Positions 9,581 through 17,266 of a DNA stretch of 64,000 nt are shown here, in pieces. The position numbers and the translations under genes were made by a program. Source of the stretch: Candidatus Poribacteria bacterium. Its GTDB lineage: Bacteria; Poribacteria; WGA-4E; WGA-3G. The notes beneath the pieces were generated by a model. The model worked only from the letters and a program-made list of their open reading frames with translations, searched no databases and was not told the origin of the DNA. Where the stretch lies: NCBI GenBank assembly GCA_022821965.1, contig JAJECN010000015.1:180785-244784 (forward strand). Reading direction: 5' to 3'. How positions within the stretch are numbered: the first letter of the stretch is position 1; every line of letters starts with the position of its first letter.

Positions 9581-12274
9581 CTACTTCCGTATTAACATCT
9601 TCCGCGTGGCGGAAAAATCGCCTACGGTGAATTCATAGAAGTAGATACCACTTGCTACAGACTCACCGAGCGCGTTTCTACCGTCCCAATGCGCGGCACG
9701 GCTTCTGTTTTTATACATACCCACAGGTTGATGCCCTAAATCAAGGGTGCGCACCAACTTGCCATCGACAGCATAGATGGATATTTTTACATCGGCGGGG
9801 TGCGCCAACTGATACGGTATCCACGTCTCTGGATTAAATGGATTCGGATAGTTCGGCAGTAAGGATGTCTGTTTGGGGGTCAACATCGTCAGGAGCTGTT
9901 CCAACGCAAAAATTCCTCTCTGGTAGATAGGCGATGTTTCTCCTAACAATCTGGCTTGGTTTAGCCACTGTTGAACCTGTTCGACTGTGAGTAGTGCCGC
10001 TGCATGCTTATATGTTGAGGGGGCAGCTGCCGCTGTGTGGGAGAGGGCATTCGCGGCGACCAGAACGAGATCCGCAATATTAACAATACCATCGGCATTG
10101 ATATCAGCGGTATTTTTGCCTATTTCCCATAAACGCTTGCCAACCAGGTCCAAATCCTCAAGATTTACAACAGAATCGCCGTTGACATCCCCCATGATTT
10201 TAGTGACCAAGGCGAGATCCGCGATATTAACAATGCCATCGCTGTTGACATCTGCGTCGCCATTGTCATCCGCAGTATCCTGTCCAGTCATTCCCATCCG
10301 TGAGTCAACTACCTGCACATCCAAGAGATTTATAAAACCGTCACCGTTGACATCTGGCACAACAGGCTGTTCAGGCGCTAAGTTAACATCTGGTTCAGGC
10401 GCTAAGTTAACATCTGGTATATACGGTGTAATATCCCAGAGCAGCACCGAATGCAGCACCGAATCCGTACTGTCCCGAATCCCACTTGCGAGGGTTTTTC
10501 CATCCGGACTAAATGCTACGCTATTGACCCAAAACGCATACCCCGCAAGTGTGTGCGTGTTTTCGCCTGTTTCGACATCCCACAAACGCACGGTTTTATC
10601 ACTACCGCCGCTTGCGATTGTTTTCCCATCCGGACTGAACGCTATGCTACTGACACCACCCGCATGTCTAAGGATTTTCTTCTTTGTCCCTGTTGCGACA
10701 TCCCACAAACACACGGTTTCGTCATAACAGCCACTTGCGAGTGTTTTTCCATCGGGACTAAATGCTACGCTACTGATACCACGCGTTGTAAGGATTTTCT
10801 GCCTACTTTTTCCTGTTGCGACATCCCACAAACGGATCGTGCCCCGACCGTCACTTGCGAGGGTGTTTCCATCCGGACTAAACGCTATGCTATTGACAGC
10901 ACCCGTATCTCCAATGAGTGTGTGCGTGTTTTCGCCTGTTTCGACATCCCACAAACGGATCGTGCTATCCTTACTGCCACTTGCGATAGTGTTTCCATCG
11001 GGACTAAACGCGACGCTATTGACAGGATTCGTATGCCCTATGAATGTGTGCGTGTTTTCGCCTGTTGCGACATCCCACAAACGGATCGTGTAATCCTGAC
11101 CGCCACTTGCGATAGTTTTCCCATCGGGACTAAATGCTACGCTATTGACAGAACTCCTATGCCCTATGAATGTGTGCGTGTTTTCGCCTGTTCCAACATC
11201 CCACAAACGCACGGTTTCATCACTACCGCCGCTTGCGATAGTTTTTCCATCCGGACTAAATACTGCGCTATTCGGACTAAATACTACGTTTACGTTATCA
11301 AGCGTATGCCCTCTGAATGTGTGCGTGTTTGCCTTTGTTGAGGTATCCCACAAATGGATCGTGCTATCCCAACTGCCACTTGCGATAGTTTTTCCATCCG
11401 GACTGAACGCTACGCTTGAATAAACCTCAGCTCCTACGATTGTGTGCGTGTTTTCCCCTGTTTCGACATTCCAGAGAGACACCCCTTTACCAATCATACC
11501 TGCGATAGTTTTTCCATCCGGACTGAACACTGCTGGATACAAATACTCTCCACCAAATGTGTGCGTGTTTTCGCCTGTTGCGACATCCCACAAACGGATC
11601 CCTCCGCTCCCCCCTGAACTTGCGATTGTTTTCCCATCCGGACTAAATACTACGTTGCTAGAACTATCCGCACCCCATGTAGCAAGGTTTTTTTTCTTTG
11701 TCCTTGTAGCGACATCCCATAAAAACAGCCCTCCAAATACACGACTTACGATAGTTTTTCCATCCGGACTGAACGCTACGCTATAGACCCAATCCGTATG
11801 TCTAATGATGTGCGTGTTTTTCCCTGTTTCGACATCCCACAAACGGATCGTGTGATCCTGGCTGCCACTTGCGAGTGTATTTCCATCCGGACTGAAGGCT
11901 ACGCTATTGACATCGTCCGTATGTCCAATGAGGGTGTGCGTGTTTTTCCCTGTTTCGACATCCCACAAACACACGGTTTCGTCAGAACTGCCACTTGCGA
12001 TAGTTTTTCCATCGGGACTAAATGCTACGCTCCAGACACCACCCATATGTCGTCTAAGGATTTTCTTCTTTTTCCTTGTTTCGACATCCCACAAACGCAC
12101 GGTTTCGTCAGAACTGCCACTTGCGATAGTTTTTCCATCGGGACTAAATGCTACGCTCCAGACACGATCCGTATGTCCATTAAGACTTTTATACTGGAAA
12201 TATTGGGCGAAGACGTTCAAGGAAATAAGGTTTAGCAGGATGAGTAACGTTAAAGTTATTTTCGTTTTCATCAT
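9581..12274 (-). CDS. Secreted 14-repeat WD40 protein with two dockerin modules and C-terminal sorting-type module
   Basis: 897 residues. Signal peptide 1-23 (ends NVFAQ). Fourteen WD40 repeats by my count, i.e. two seven-bladed propellers. Four calcium-loop motifs follow: DVNGDGFINLLDV, DVNSDGIVNIADL, DVNGDSVVNLEDL and DINADGIVNIADL, equal to two dockerin modules in tandem, twice the usual number. Residues EPDVNLAP are duplicated just before them. The end is the NYPNPFNPETWIPYQLA module, finishing TRKMLIRK. Repeat 8 contains a partial duplication (VFSPNSAVFSPDG). AAGGAG precedes a double ATG (12274 and 12271). Probably exported to the cell surface; binding partner unknown, with the neighbouring cohesin protein an obvious candidate. 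Confidence 0.93.
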   Translation of the reverse strand: MMKTKITLTLLILLNLISLNVFAQYFQYKSLNGHTDRVWSVAFSPDGKTIASGSSDETVRLWDVETRKKKKILRRHMGGVWSVAFSPDGKTIASGSSDETVCLWDVETGKNTHTLIGHTDDVNSVAFSPDGNTLASGSQDHTIRLWDVETGKNTHIIRHTDWVYSVAFSPDGKTIVSRVFGGLFLWDVATRTKKKNLATWGADSSSNVVFSPDGKTIASSGGSGGIRLWDVATGENTHTFGGEYLYPAVFSPDGKTIAGMIGKGVSLWNVETGENTHTIVGAEVYSSVAFSPDGKTIASGSWDSTIHLWDTSTKANTHTFRGHTLDNVNVVFSPNSAVFSPDGKTIASGGSDETVRLWDVGTGENTHTFIGHRSSVNSVAFSPDGKTIASGGQDYTIRLWDVATGENTHTFIGHTNPVNSVAFSPDGNTIASGSKDSTIRLWDVETGENTHTLIGDTGAVNSIAFSPDGNTLASDGRGTIRLWDVATGKSRQKILTTRGISSVAFSPDGKTLASGCYDETVCLWDVATGTKKKILRHAGGVSSIAFSPDGKTIASGGSDKTVRLWDVETGENTHTLAGYAFWVNSVAFSPDGKTLASGIRDSTDSVLHSVLLWDITPYIPDVNLAPEPDVNLAPEQPVVPDVNGDGFINLLDVQVVDSRMGMTGQDTADDNGDADVNSDGIVNIADLALVTKIMGDVNGDSVVNLEDLDLVGKRLWEIGKNTADINADGIVNIADLVLVAANALSHTAAAAPSTYKHAAALLTVEQVQQWLNQARLLGETSPIYQRGIFALEQLLTMLTPKQTSLLPNYPNPFNPETWIPYQLAHPADVKISIYAVDGKLVRTLDLGHQPVGMYKNRSRAAHWDGRNALGESVASGIYFYEFTVGDFSATRKMLIRK

Positions 12275-12341
12275 TAATGCTCCTTAAAGAATTTTATGTT
12301 TGTTAGGTTGCCAGGTTATGTCACAAAACGAGAAAGCTGCG

Positions 12342-12524
12342 TCAATCTCTTTCTGAAACTTCCGCTGATGGCATGGGCTTAGGTGTTGTGGCGGCATCCG
12401 TATCCGTCGCTAACGTCGTCTCAATTTTTCTGATATTCGTTGCGATATCCCCAACTAAGCCAGTGTACGCTGCGATGATATAGAGGAATTTCAATGCAAA
12501 ATACCCTAACAAAATAAACAGGAC
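12342..12524 (-). pseudogene. Possible truncated small membrane protein, 5' end cut by a MITE
   Basis: This open stretch lacks a proper start and would encode FILLGYFALKFLYIIAAYTG followed by a polar tail ending EVSERD. The hydrophobic segment looks like a real transmembrane helix, and the frame closes exactly where the terminal repeat of the MITE at 12520 begins. It may be the 3' remnant of a gene interrupted by that insertion. No homologue is recognised, and chance is possible at this length. Confidence 0.3.
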
Positions 12525-12726
12525 TTACGCAGCATCTCTTGCTGGCGAGGTTTTATAGTAAAATCGAAAAATATGTTTACAGTTCGTTAGTGAACAAACC
12601 TCCATCGCCGCTGGCGAGGATTGTATCCTCGCCCTCGTGTTGGTGTATAAGTAATTACAGATTTTACTATAAACCTCGCCAGCGGCGTGTGAGCCGTAGG
12701 TACGCATCAGGAAATTGCGTAATTCC
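12520..12726. repeat. MITE family C, interrupted by a family A element
   Basis: Ends are AGGACTTACGCA and TTGCGTAATTCC. When the inner element at 12552-12673 is removed, the remaining 85 bp aligns along its length with the intact copy at 15021-15112, including the arms GCTGGCGAGGTTT and AAACCTCGCCAGC. It is thus a nested insertion. Confidence 0.8.
12552..12673. mobile_element. MITE family A inserted in the centre of a family C MITE
   Basis: Ends are TTTATAGTA and TACTATAAA, and the centre GGCGAGGAT / ATCCTCGCC matches the copy at 1989-2111. It splits the palindrome GAGGTTT|AAACCTC of the host repeat. The sequence fits insertion at a TA dinucleotide with TA duplication, as for IS630/Tc1-mariner-type transposases; the mechanism is inferred. 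Confidence 0.75.
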
Positions 12727-12791
12727 CAGAAAGATGAGTTCTGCCGTTGTGTCGTGTTTTCAAGCGTGCCTCTATTTTCAGCGGCTGCGAA

Positions 12792-13913
12792 TCAGTCGAC
12801 TTCACCGAATGCGCCTGCGACGATAACGAGGTCTCTAATGTCAACGATGCCATCACCATTGACATCCGCATCGGTTTCGCCGATGTGCCCAACTTCGCCT
12901 GCGATGATGACGAGGTCTTGAATGTTGACTTTATCATCGCGATTCACATCGGCAGCGGGCCATCCGACCGACCAGAGAAGGATTTTCCCGTCCGAACCCG
13001 CGCTTGCCAACGTCTTACCATCCGGAGAAAACGAGACACTATTGACGAAACCGGTGTGTCCGTGAAGTGTCCGTAGGTGTCTGCCAGTGATAACATTCCA
13101 TAGCCGCACTGTCTGGTCACCCGCACTTGCTAAAATCTTACCATCCGGACGAAACGAGACACTATTGACATCAAAGGTGTGTCCTTCAAGGGTATTTCGG
13201 AGCCTGCCAGTGGTAACATCCCACAGCCGCACTGTCTTGTCGAAACCCGCACTTGCCACAATCAGACCACTCGGACTAAAGGCAACACTTAAGACCAAAT
13301 CGGTGTGTCCTTCAAGGATATGTCGGAACCTGCCAGTCGCAACATCCAATAGGTAAACTTTTTTGTTTGAATCGCAAAGGGCGAGCATCCGACCATCCGG
13401 ACTAAAGGAGAGACTTTGGATGTCCCTCCCCCGCAAAAACTGATAATCATAGCGCCCAGTCGCAACATCCCATAGATAAAGCCAGGCGCCATCCCCACTT
13501 ACCAACGTCTTACCACTCGGACTAAACGAGACACTTACGCTCCCAGAGAGCTCCTTCCGGCTCCATAGGAGCGTGCCAGTTGCAACATCCCATAGATAAA
13601 CCCTCCCGCCCGAATCCCCACTTGCCAACGTCTTACCATCCGGACTGAAGGAAATACTATAGACCTCTCCGGTGTGTTCCACGAGGCGCGCGACCTCTTG
13701 ATGCGTTACTCCGTCGTAGAGCCAAATACCACTGTCACTTGCCGCCGCAAGAAGCCCCCCATCCGGAGAATACGCTATATCATTTATTGGTTCTTCGCCC
13801 AGATGCGCAATCGTACCTTCGGGCAGTGTCCATTCTGTCGATTGCTGTGCGAAACCGAAATATTCCGAAACTGAAAACAATAGGATCGTCAGAAAAAAGT
13901 ATCTGAGTTGCAT
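12792..13913 (-). CDS. Secreted 7-repeat WD40 protein with terminal dockerin
   Basis: 373 residues from the ATG at 13913. That start opens a signal peptide (MQLRYFFLTILLFSVS...FAQ) and has AAGGAGG and GAGG upstream. The frame stays open to 14096, but the extra 61 residues are charged and would bury the signal peptide. Seven WD40 repeats make one propeller. The protein ends with two calcium loops (DVNRDDKVNIQDL and DVNGDGIVDIRDL), so the dockerin is at the extreme C-terminus. Unlike its neighbours at 3078 and 9581 it has no FlgD-like C-terminal module. It would therefore need another means of surface attachment, for example binding the cohesin protein; this is inference. Confidence 0.9.
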   Translation of the reverse strand: MQLRYFFLTILLFSVSEYFGFAQQSTEWTLPEGTIAHLGEEPINDIAYSPDGGLLAAASDSGIWLYDGVTHQEVARLVEHTGEVYSISFSPDGKTLASGDSGGRVYLWDVATGTLLWSRKELSGSVSVSFSPSGKTLVSGDGAWLYLWDVATGRYDYQFLRGRDIQSLSFSPDGRMLALCDSNKKVYLLDVATGRFRHILEGHTDLVLSVAFSPSGLIVASAGFDKTVRLWDVTTGRLRNTLEGHTFDVNSVSFRPDGKILASAGDQTVRLWNVITGRHLRTLHGHTGFVNSVSFSPDGKTLASAGSDGKILLWSVGWPAADVNRDDKVNIQDLVIIAGEVGHIGETDADVNGDGIVDIRDLVIVAGAFGEVD

Positions 13914-14530
13914 AGGATCCTCTTCCTCCTTGTCGTCGTGCCGTTTATAGTACGTTCCAAAATGAATCTTCATCAAACCGCGCAGAACTTTGTAGCGTTG
14001 CTGGGGCGTTTTCGCATTTTCAAGACTCTTTTTCTCTTGAGTATTGATTTCCGCAATACGATTCGTTTCCTGTCCGGTAGCCGTCCGTGACAACATTAGG
14101 ATTTCACGTTCACGTCTGTATCAAGGCGAAGCGTGACGCGGGAAGATCGCCAGTAAGCATCGCTAACAAAAGTGTTTGCGTGTTTACGTAATTCCTGAAC
14201 CTTTCAGGTACTGCTATCCAGTGCATTACCAACAAAACCAGCGCACAGTAAGCGACTGCAAAGGACAGATGCACCACCATCAGTAAATCAAAAAAAATTG
14301 TGGTATTTGGACGTTGTATTCTTAGACGCATACCCAATTGCCAGTTGGGTGGAGACGGGGGTAGAGGGATCTACCCTGGCAATCCGTCTCCAACGTCCAT
14401 TCGTAAGGATACGAGATTTTCCGAAAAAAATCAAGTACAAATTACGACGCTGCTTAAAATATCATGCACATCAGGTGTGATGTATGATATACTTAAACAC
14501 GCACTGGCAATCTACGCTTGGCAGTGCCGC

Positions 14531-14560
14531 GGTTCGGGAGACTGACCCTCTCGCCGAACC
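14531..14560. other. Strong hairpin
   Basis: GGTTCGGGAGA pairs with TCTCGCCGAACC: 11 base pairs with one bulged base and a 7-nt loop. It is followed by ACCA, which gives a superficial tRNA-tail look, but no cloverleaf can be drawn. There is no T-tract, so it is not an obvious terminator. It could be part of an RNA or a decayed repeat. Confidence 0.4.
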
Positions 14561-14808
14561 ACCAATAAAGGATTTTACGGATGCCAAAACGGATTGTAGC
14601 AAAAAACGAAATAAAATACAACAATTTTTTCTATCAACTCAATTTTTGTGTGAACCGCGGTCGCCACCCAACAAATTTTGGTGGTTGATGAATATTTCCT
14701 GTGCACTTTCGGCATGCTGTCTTGCATTTCGTTACTGAACTCGCGCACAACAGATACTGCAAGATCTATGCCAAGCAAATTTCAGGCGCGAAAACGGAGA
14801 TTCAGCAC

Positions 14809-14860
14809 AGGTTTTGTAAAAATCGGCACGGGTTTTGTAAAAATCGGCATAGGTCTTGTA
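14809..14860. repeat. 21-bp direct tandem repeat
   Basis: Two 21-bp units, 14809-14829 and 14830-14850, differ at only two positions, and a third partial unit (AGGTCTTGTA) follows. The shared core is GGTTTTGTAAAAATCGGCA. Units of two helical turns about 300 bp ahead of a regulator gene could be operator sites. This is inference from position and periodicity. Confidence 0.7.
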
Positions 14861-15020
14861 GAGACAGTTGGATGTAAAACATTTTATCAAAACGTCCACC
14901 TCCAGATATGGCTCTCGGGCTCTTATACTATAGAGATGCTATCTGTCTCTGTCCAAGGAACCTTCGTTGCAGATAGGAAAAAACAACTGAATCTCGCGCT
15001 ATCATACCGTGAAATCTTAA

Positions 15021-15112
15021 TAGGATTTACGCAGCCCCTCGCTGGCGAGGTTTAAAACCTCGCCAGCGGCGTGTGGGAGGTAAGTAGTTATCAGACAAGT
15101 GCGTAAATCCTA
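15021..15112. repeat. MITE family C, intact copy
   Basis: 92 bp with perfect 13-bp terminal inverted repeats TAGGATTTACGCA / TGCGTAAATCCTA. An internal palindrome of 13-bp arms and a 1-nt centre spans 15041-15067 (GCTGGCGAGGTTT / AAACCTCGCCAGC). It lies 44 bp before the regulator start, so it probably falls within or next to that gene's promoter or leader. Confidence 0.85.
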
Positions 15113-15156
15113 CTTAAGTTGAACGCATATTGATAGTGCTTATGGGAGATGAAGTT

Positions 15157-17259
15157 ATGAGAGAAGTATTAATCATTGACAATAATCAAAGTTCTCGCGA
15201 CTTGGAGTATTTCCTAAAGACCGAGGGCTATTCCCCTATCATCGTTGAGACCGTTGACGAGGGCTTGGAAAGAATTAACGCATCCGAAAATTTGAAAGTG
15301 GTCTTGCTCAATGTGGAATTGTCAGGCGACGAGGGTGTGGAGGCGTTGAAGGAAATTAAGAAAGAACGCGCAGATGTAATTGTAATTGTGATTAGAGCGG
15401 GGATACGAGCAGCGAGAAGAGCAATGCGTTGGGGCGCATTGGAGGTTTTGCCCAGACACATTGATATGGAAGGTATCCGTAGGGCACTTGATCGGGCGTT
15501 TAGCCGTCTATCTGCCCGAAGCGACGCATCCTCAATTCCAGAGGAAGAAATGCCTGGGAACCAGTCTTTTCTCGTCGGAGAAAGTGAAGTGATGTTTGAA
15601 CTTAATAGAAGGATTGGACTCGCAGCCAGCTTTAACATTTCAGTGCTGCTTGAGGGTGAACCCAGCACAGGGAAAGGGTTGGTTGCGCACTTAATTCACC
15701 AAGAAAGTGCTCGTGCGAGGGAAAAGTTTGTCACAGTTGATTGTGGCGCACTCCCAGATCCGCTCTTGGAGAATGAGTTGTTTGGTCATGAAAGGGGTGC
15801 CTTCGCAGATGCGAACCGGAAGGGTCACAAGGGACGATTTGAGTTGGCTGATGGCGGCACCCTTTTTCTTGATGAAGTCGGCAATATGTCACCAGCACTA
15901 CAAATGAAACTACTCAATGTGCTGCAAACAGGAGAAGTCACACGACTGGGCGGAACTCGGGAGCGTAGCGTGGACGTGCGCGTCATCAGTGCTACCAATC
16001 AGAAGTTGGAGGAAATGGTGGAGCGGGAAGCATTTCGATTGGATTTGTTCCACCGTCTCTGCGGCTATCAAATGTCCTTGTCTCCGTTGCGAGAACGGAA
16101 AGAGGATATCCCCTTACTGGTGGCGTACTTTCTGCAGCGTATTGAGGAAGAAAATGGTCAGCCAGTGTACGGTATTTCCGAAGAAGTGATGGAATTGTTC
16201 CAAGTGTATAACTGGCCCGGTAACGTTCGAGAGTTAGAGCAGTGCCTCAAAAGCGCGACAGTCACTTCCCAAGGTGAGGTGATTATGCCGAGTGATCTTC
16301 CAGAAGCCATCCGGCTGTATAGTGGAGATGAGGGATCCGAGAATGGCGGAACCGAAAGGCGATCTTCGGAAACGCCAGAAACGCCGATGTATAGAAACCT
16401 GCTTGATTTACCGGTCGTGGTGTTCTGTCATTTTATCTCTAACGGAGGACTTTGTCAGGTTATTTCTGATGGAGAGTCAGGTGTTACTGACAGCCAAATC
16501 GCCGAGTGGTGGGAAGAGTTCTCTAATGACGGGCACGCCCGGGCCAATAGGACCAGACGCGAAATTGATAATTGGAAACTCGAATGGCACATGACTAACT
16601 TAGAGTTCCCAAGTTTCTCAAACGACTGGATTAGGCGGGTGATTGACGATGCTATTTCTGAATTATCAAATCTTCGGCATAGATCCGAACCCATAGAGGA
16701 AGCTGAACCTGTCAGTATAATAGGAAAAACCCACGACGGTAGTCTTGCCGCGGTACTGCATGAAGTCGTAAAAGGACATGGTGAAAGAAAAGAAAAAGCT
16801 GCGAGAGAATTGCGTATTTCTCTTGAGCAGCTTGAGAGATGGCTGTCGCTTTGGGCGGAAGGTGATGGTTCACTTTCGACATCTATAGAACCTTCGCGCC
16901 GGCTCGAAAGGTTTCCTTATGACGAGATCATAAGACTTCTTACAGAACCCATCAGCTTCTTCATTTTGGAGAATTTCTCACGTCCAGAATGGCGAAACAA
17001 AAGTCTGAATGGTCAGATGCAGGCTGTTCACCTCGCTTTGAAAGTGCTATCTAAGCGTTTGGATAGGGACCATGGCTGTATCTATTTCGGCGGAATGACT
17101 TTTGCGCAAATTGAATGGAATGTTTATCGCCGGGCACCATACCTATACACGAACCATGCAGAAGCAGCTGAGGCATTAGGCGTAACTATAAGAACGTTCA
17201 GGAAATACTGGTCTGAGAACAGACCCTTCCCAAGTCATTACACGCTTTTTACGGGTTAG
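15157..17259 (+). CDS. NtrC-like AAA+ regulator with degenerate receiver and GAFTGA loop
   Basis: 700 residues from the ATG at 15157 (GGGAG upstream). Residues 1-120 have a receiver fold, but the phosphoacceptor Asp is Asn52 (VVLLNVELSG) and the conserved Lys is Arg100, so phosphorylation in the classical way is unlikely. Residues 138-370 are a sigma-54-type AAA+ domain: Walker A GEPSTGKG (167-174), Walker B GGTLFLDE, FRLDLFHRL and WPGNVRELEQ. The sigma-54 contact loop GAFTGA reads GAFADA (214-219). A 300-residue C-terminal extension replaces the usual short Fis domain and carries two possible helix-turn-helix segments (AARELRISLEQLERWL and AAEALGVTIRTFRKYW). Probably a transcription factor that no longer activates sigma-54 in the standard manner; targets are unknown. 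Confidence 0.85.
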   Translation: MREVLIIDNNQSSRDLEYFLKTEGYSPIIVETVDEGLERINASENLKVVLLNVELSGDEGVEALKEIKKERADVIVIVIRAGIRAARRAMRWGALEVLPRHIDMEGIRRALDRAFSRLSARSDASSIPEEEMPGNQSFLVGESEVMFELNRRIGLAASFNISVLLEGEPSTGKGLVAHLIHQESARAREKFVTVDCGALPDPLLENELFGHERGAFADANRKGHKGRFELADGGTLFLDEVGNMSPALQMKLLNVLQTGEVTRLGGTRERSVDVRVISATNQKLEEMVEREAFRLDLFHRLCGYQMSLSPLRERKEDIPLLVAYFLQRIEEENGQPVYGISEEVMELFQVYNWPGNVRELEQCLKSATVTSQGEVIMPSDLPEAIRLYSGDEGSENGGTERRSSETPETPMYRNLLDLPVVVFCHFISNGGLCQVISDGESGVTDSQIAEWWEEFSNDGHARANRTRREIDNWKLEWHMTNLEFPSFSNDWIRRVIDDAISELSNLRHRSEPIEEAEPVSIIGKTHDGSLAAVLHEVVKGHGERKEKAARELRISLEQLERWLSLWAEGDGSLSTSIEPSRRLERFPYDEIIRLLTEPISFFILENFSRPEWRNKSLNGQMQAVHLALKVLSKRLDRDHGCIYFGGMTFAQIEWNVYRRAPYLYTNHAEAAEALGVTIRTFRKYWSENRPFPSHYTLFTG

Positions 17260-17266
17260 AATTATT

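Larger units (their letters stand above)
13914..15156. other. 1.2-kb non-coding region with hairpins, tandem repeat and MITE
   Basis: No convincing gene. Visible structure: an imperfect hairpin at 14351-14391 (GGAGACG / CGTCTCC enclosing GGGTAGA / TCTACCC), a long hairpin at 14531-14560, a 21-bp tandem repeat at 14809-14860 and a MITE at 15021-15112. The open frame on the minus strand at 14110-14337 is hydrophobic in its middle but has no signal of translation. The region is the junction between the minus-strand surface block and the plus-strand regulator gene. Confidence 0.6.

Noticed and set aside
10451-12287. Plus-strand frames opposite the 14-repeat WD40 gene
   Set aside because: Same repeat shadow effect; the minus-strand frame has signal peptide, WD40 and dockerin signatures.
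13914-14096. N-terminal extension of the 7-repeat WD40 protein
   Set aside because: The extension is charged and would precede a clear signal peptide; the ATG at 13913 has a better ribosome site.
14110-14337. Hydrophobic 75-residue minus-strand frame
   Set aside because: No ribosome site, no recognisable family, lies in a structured non-coding region.
14531-14564. tRNA-like 3' end (hairpin then ACCA)
   Set aside because: No D-arm or anticodon arm could be drawn upstream, and the stem is longer than a tRNA T-arm.
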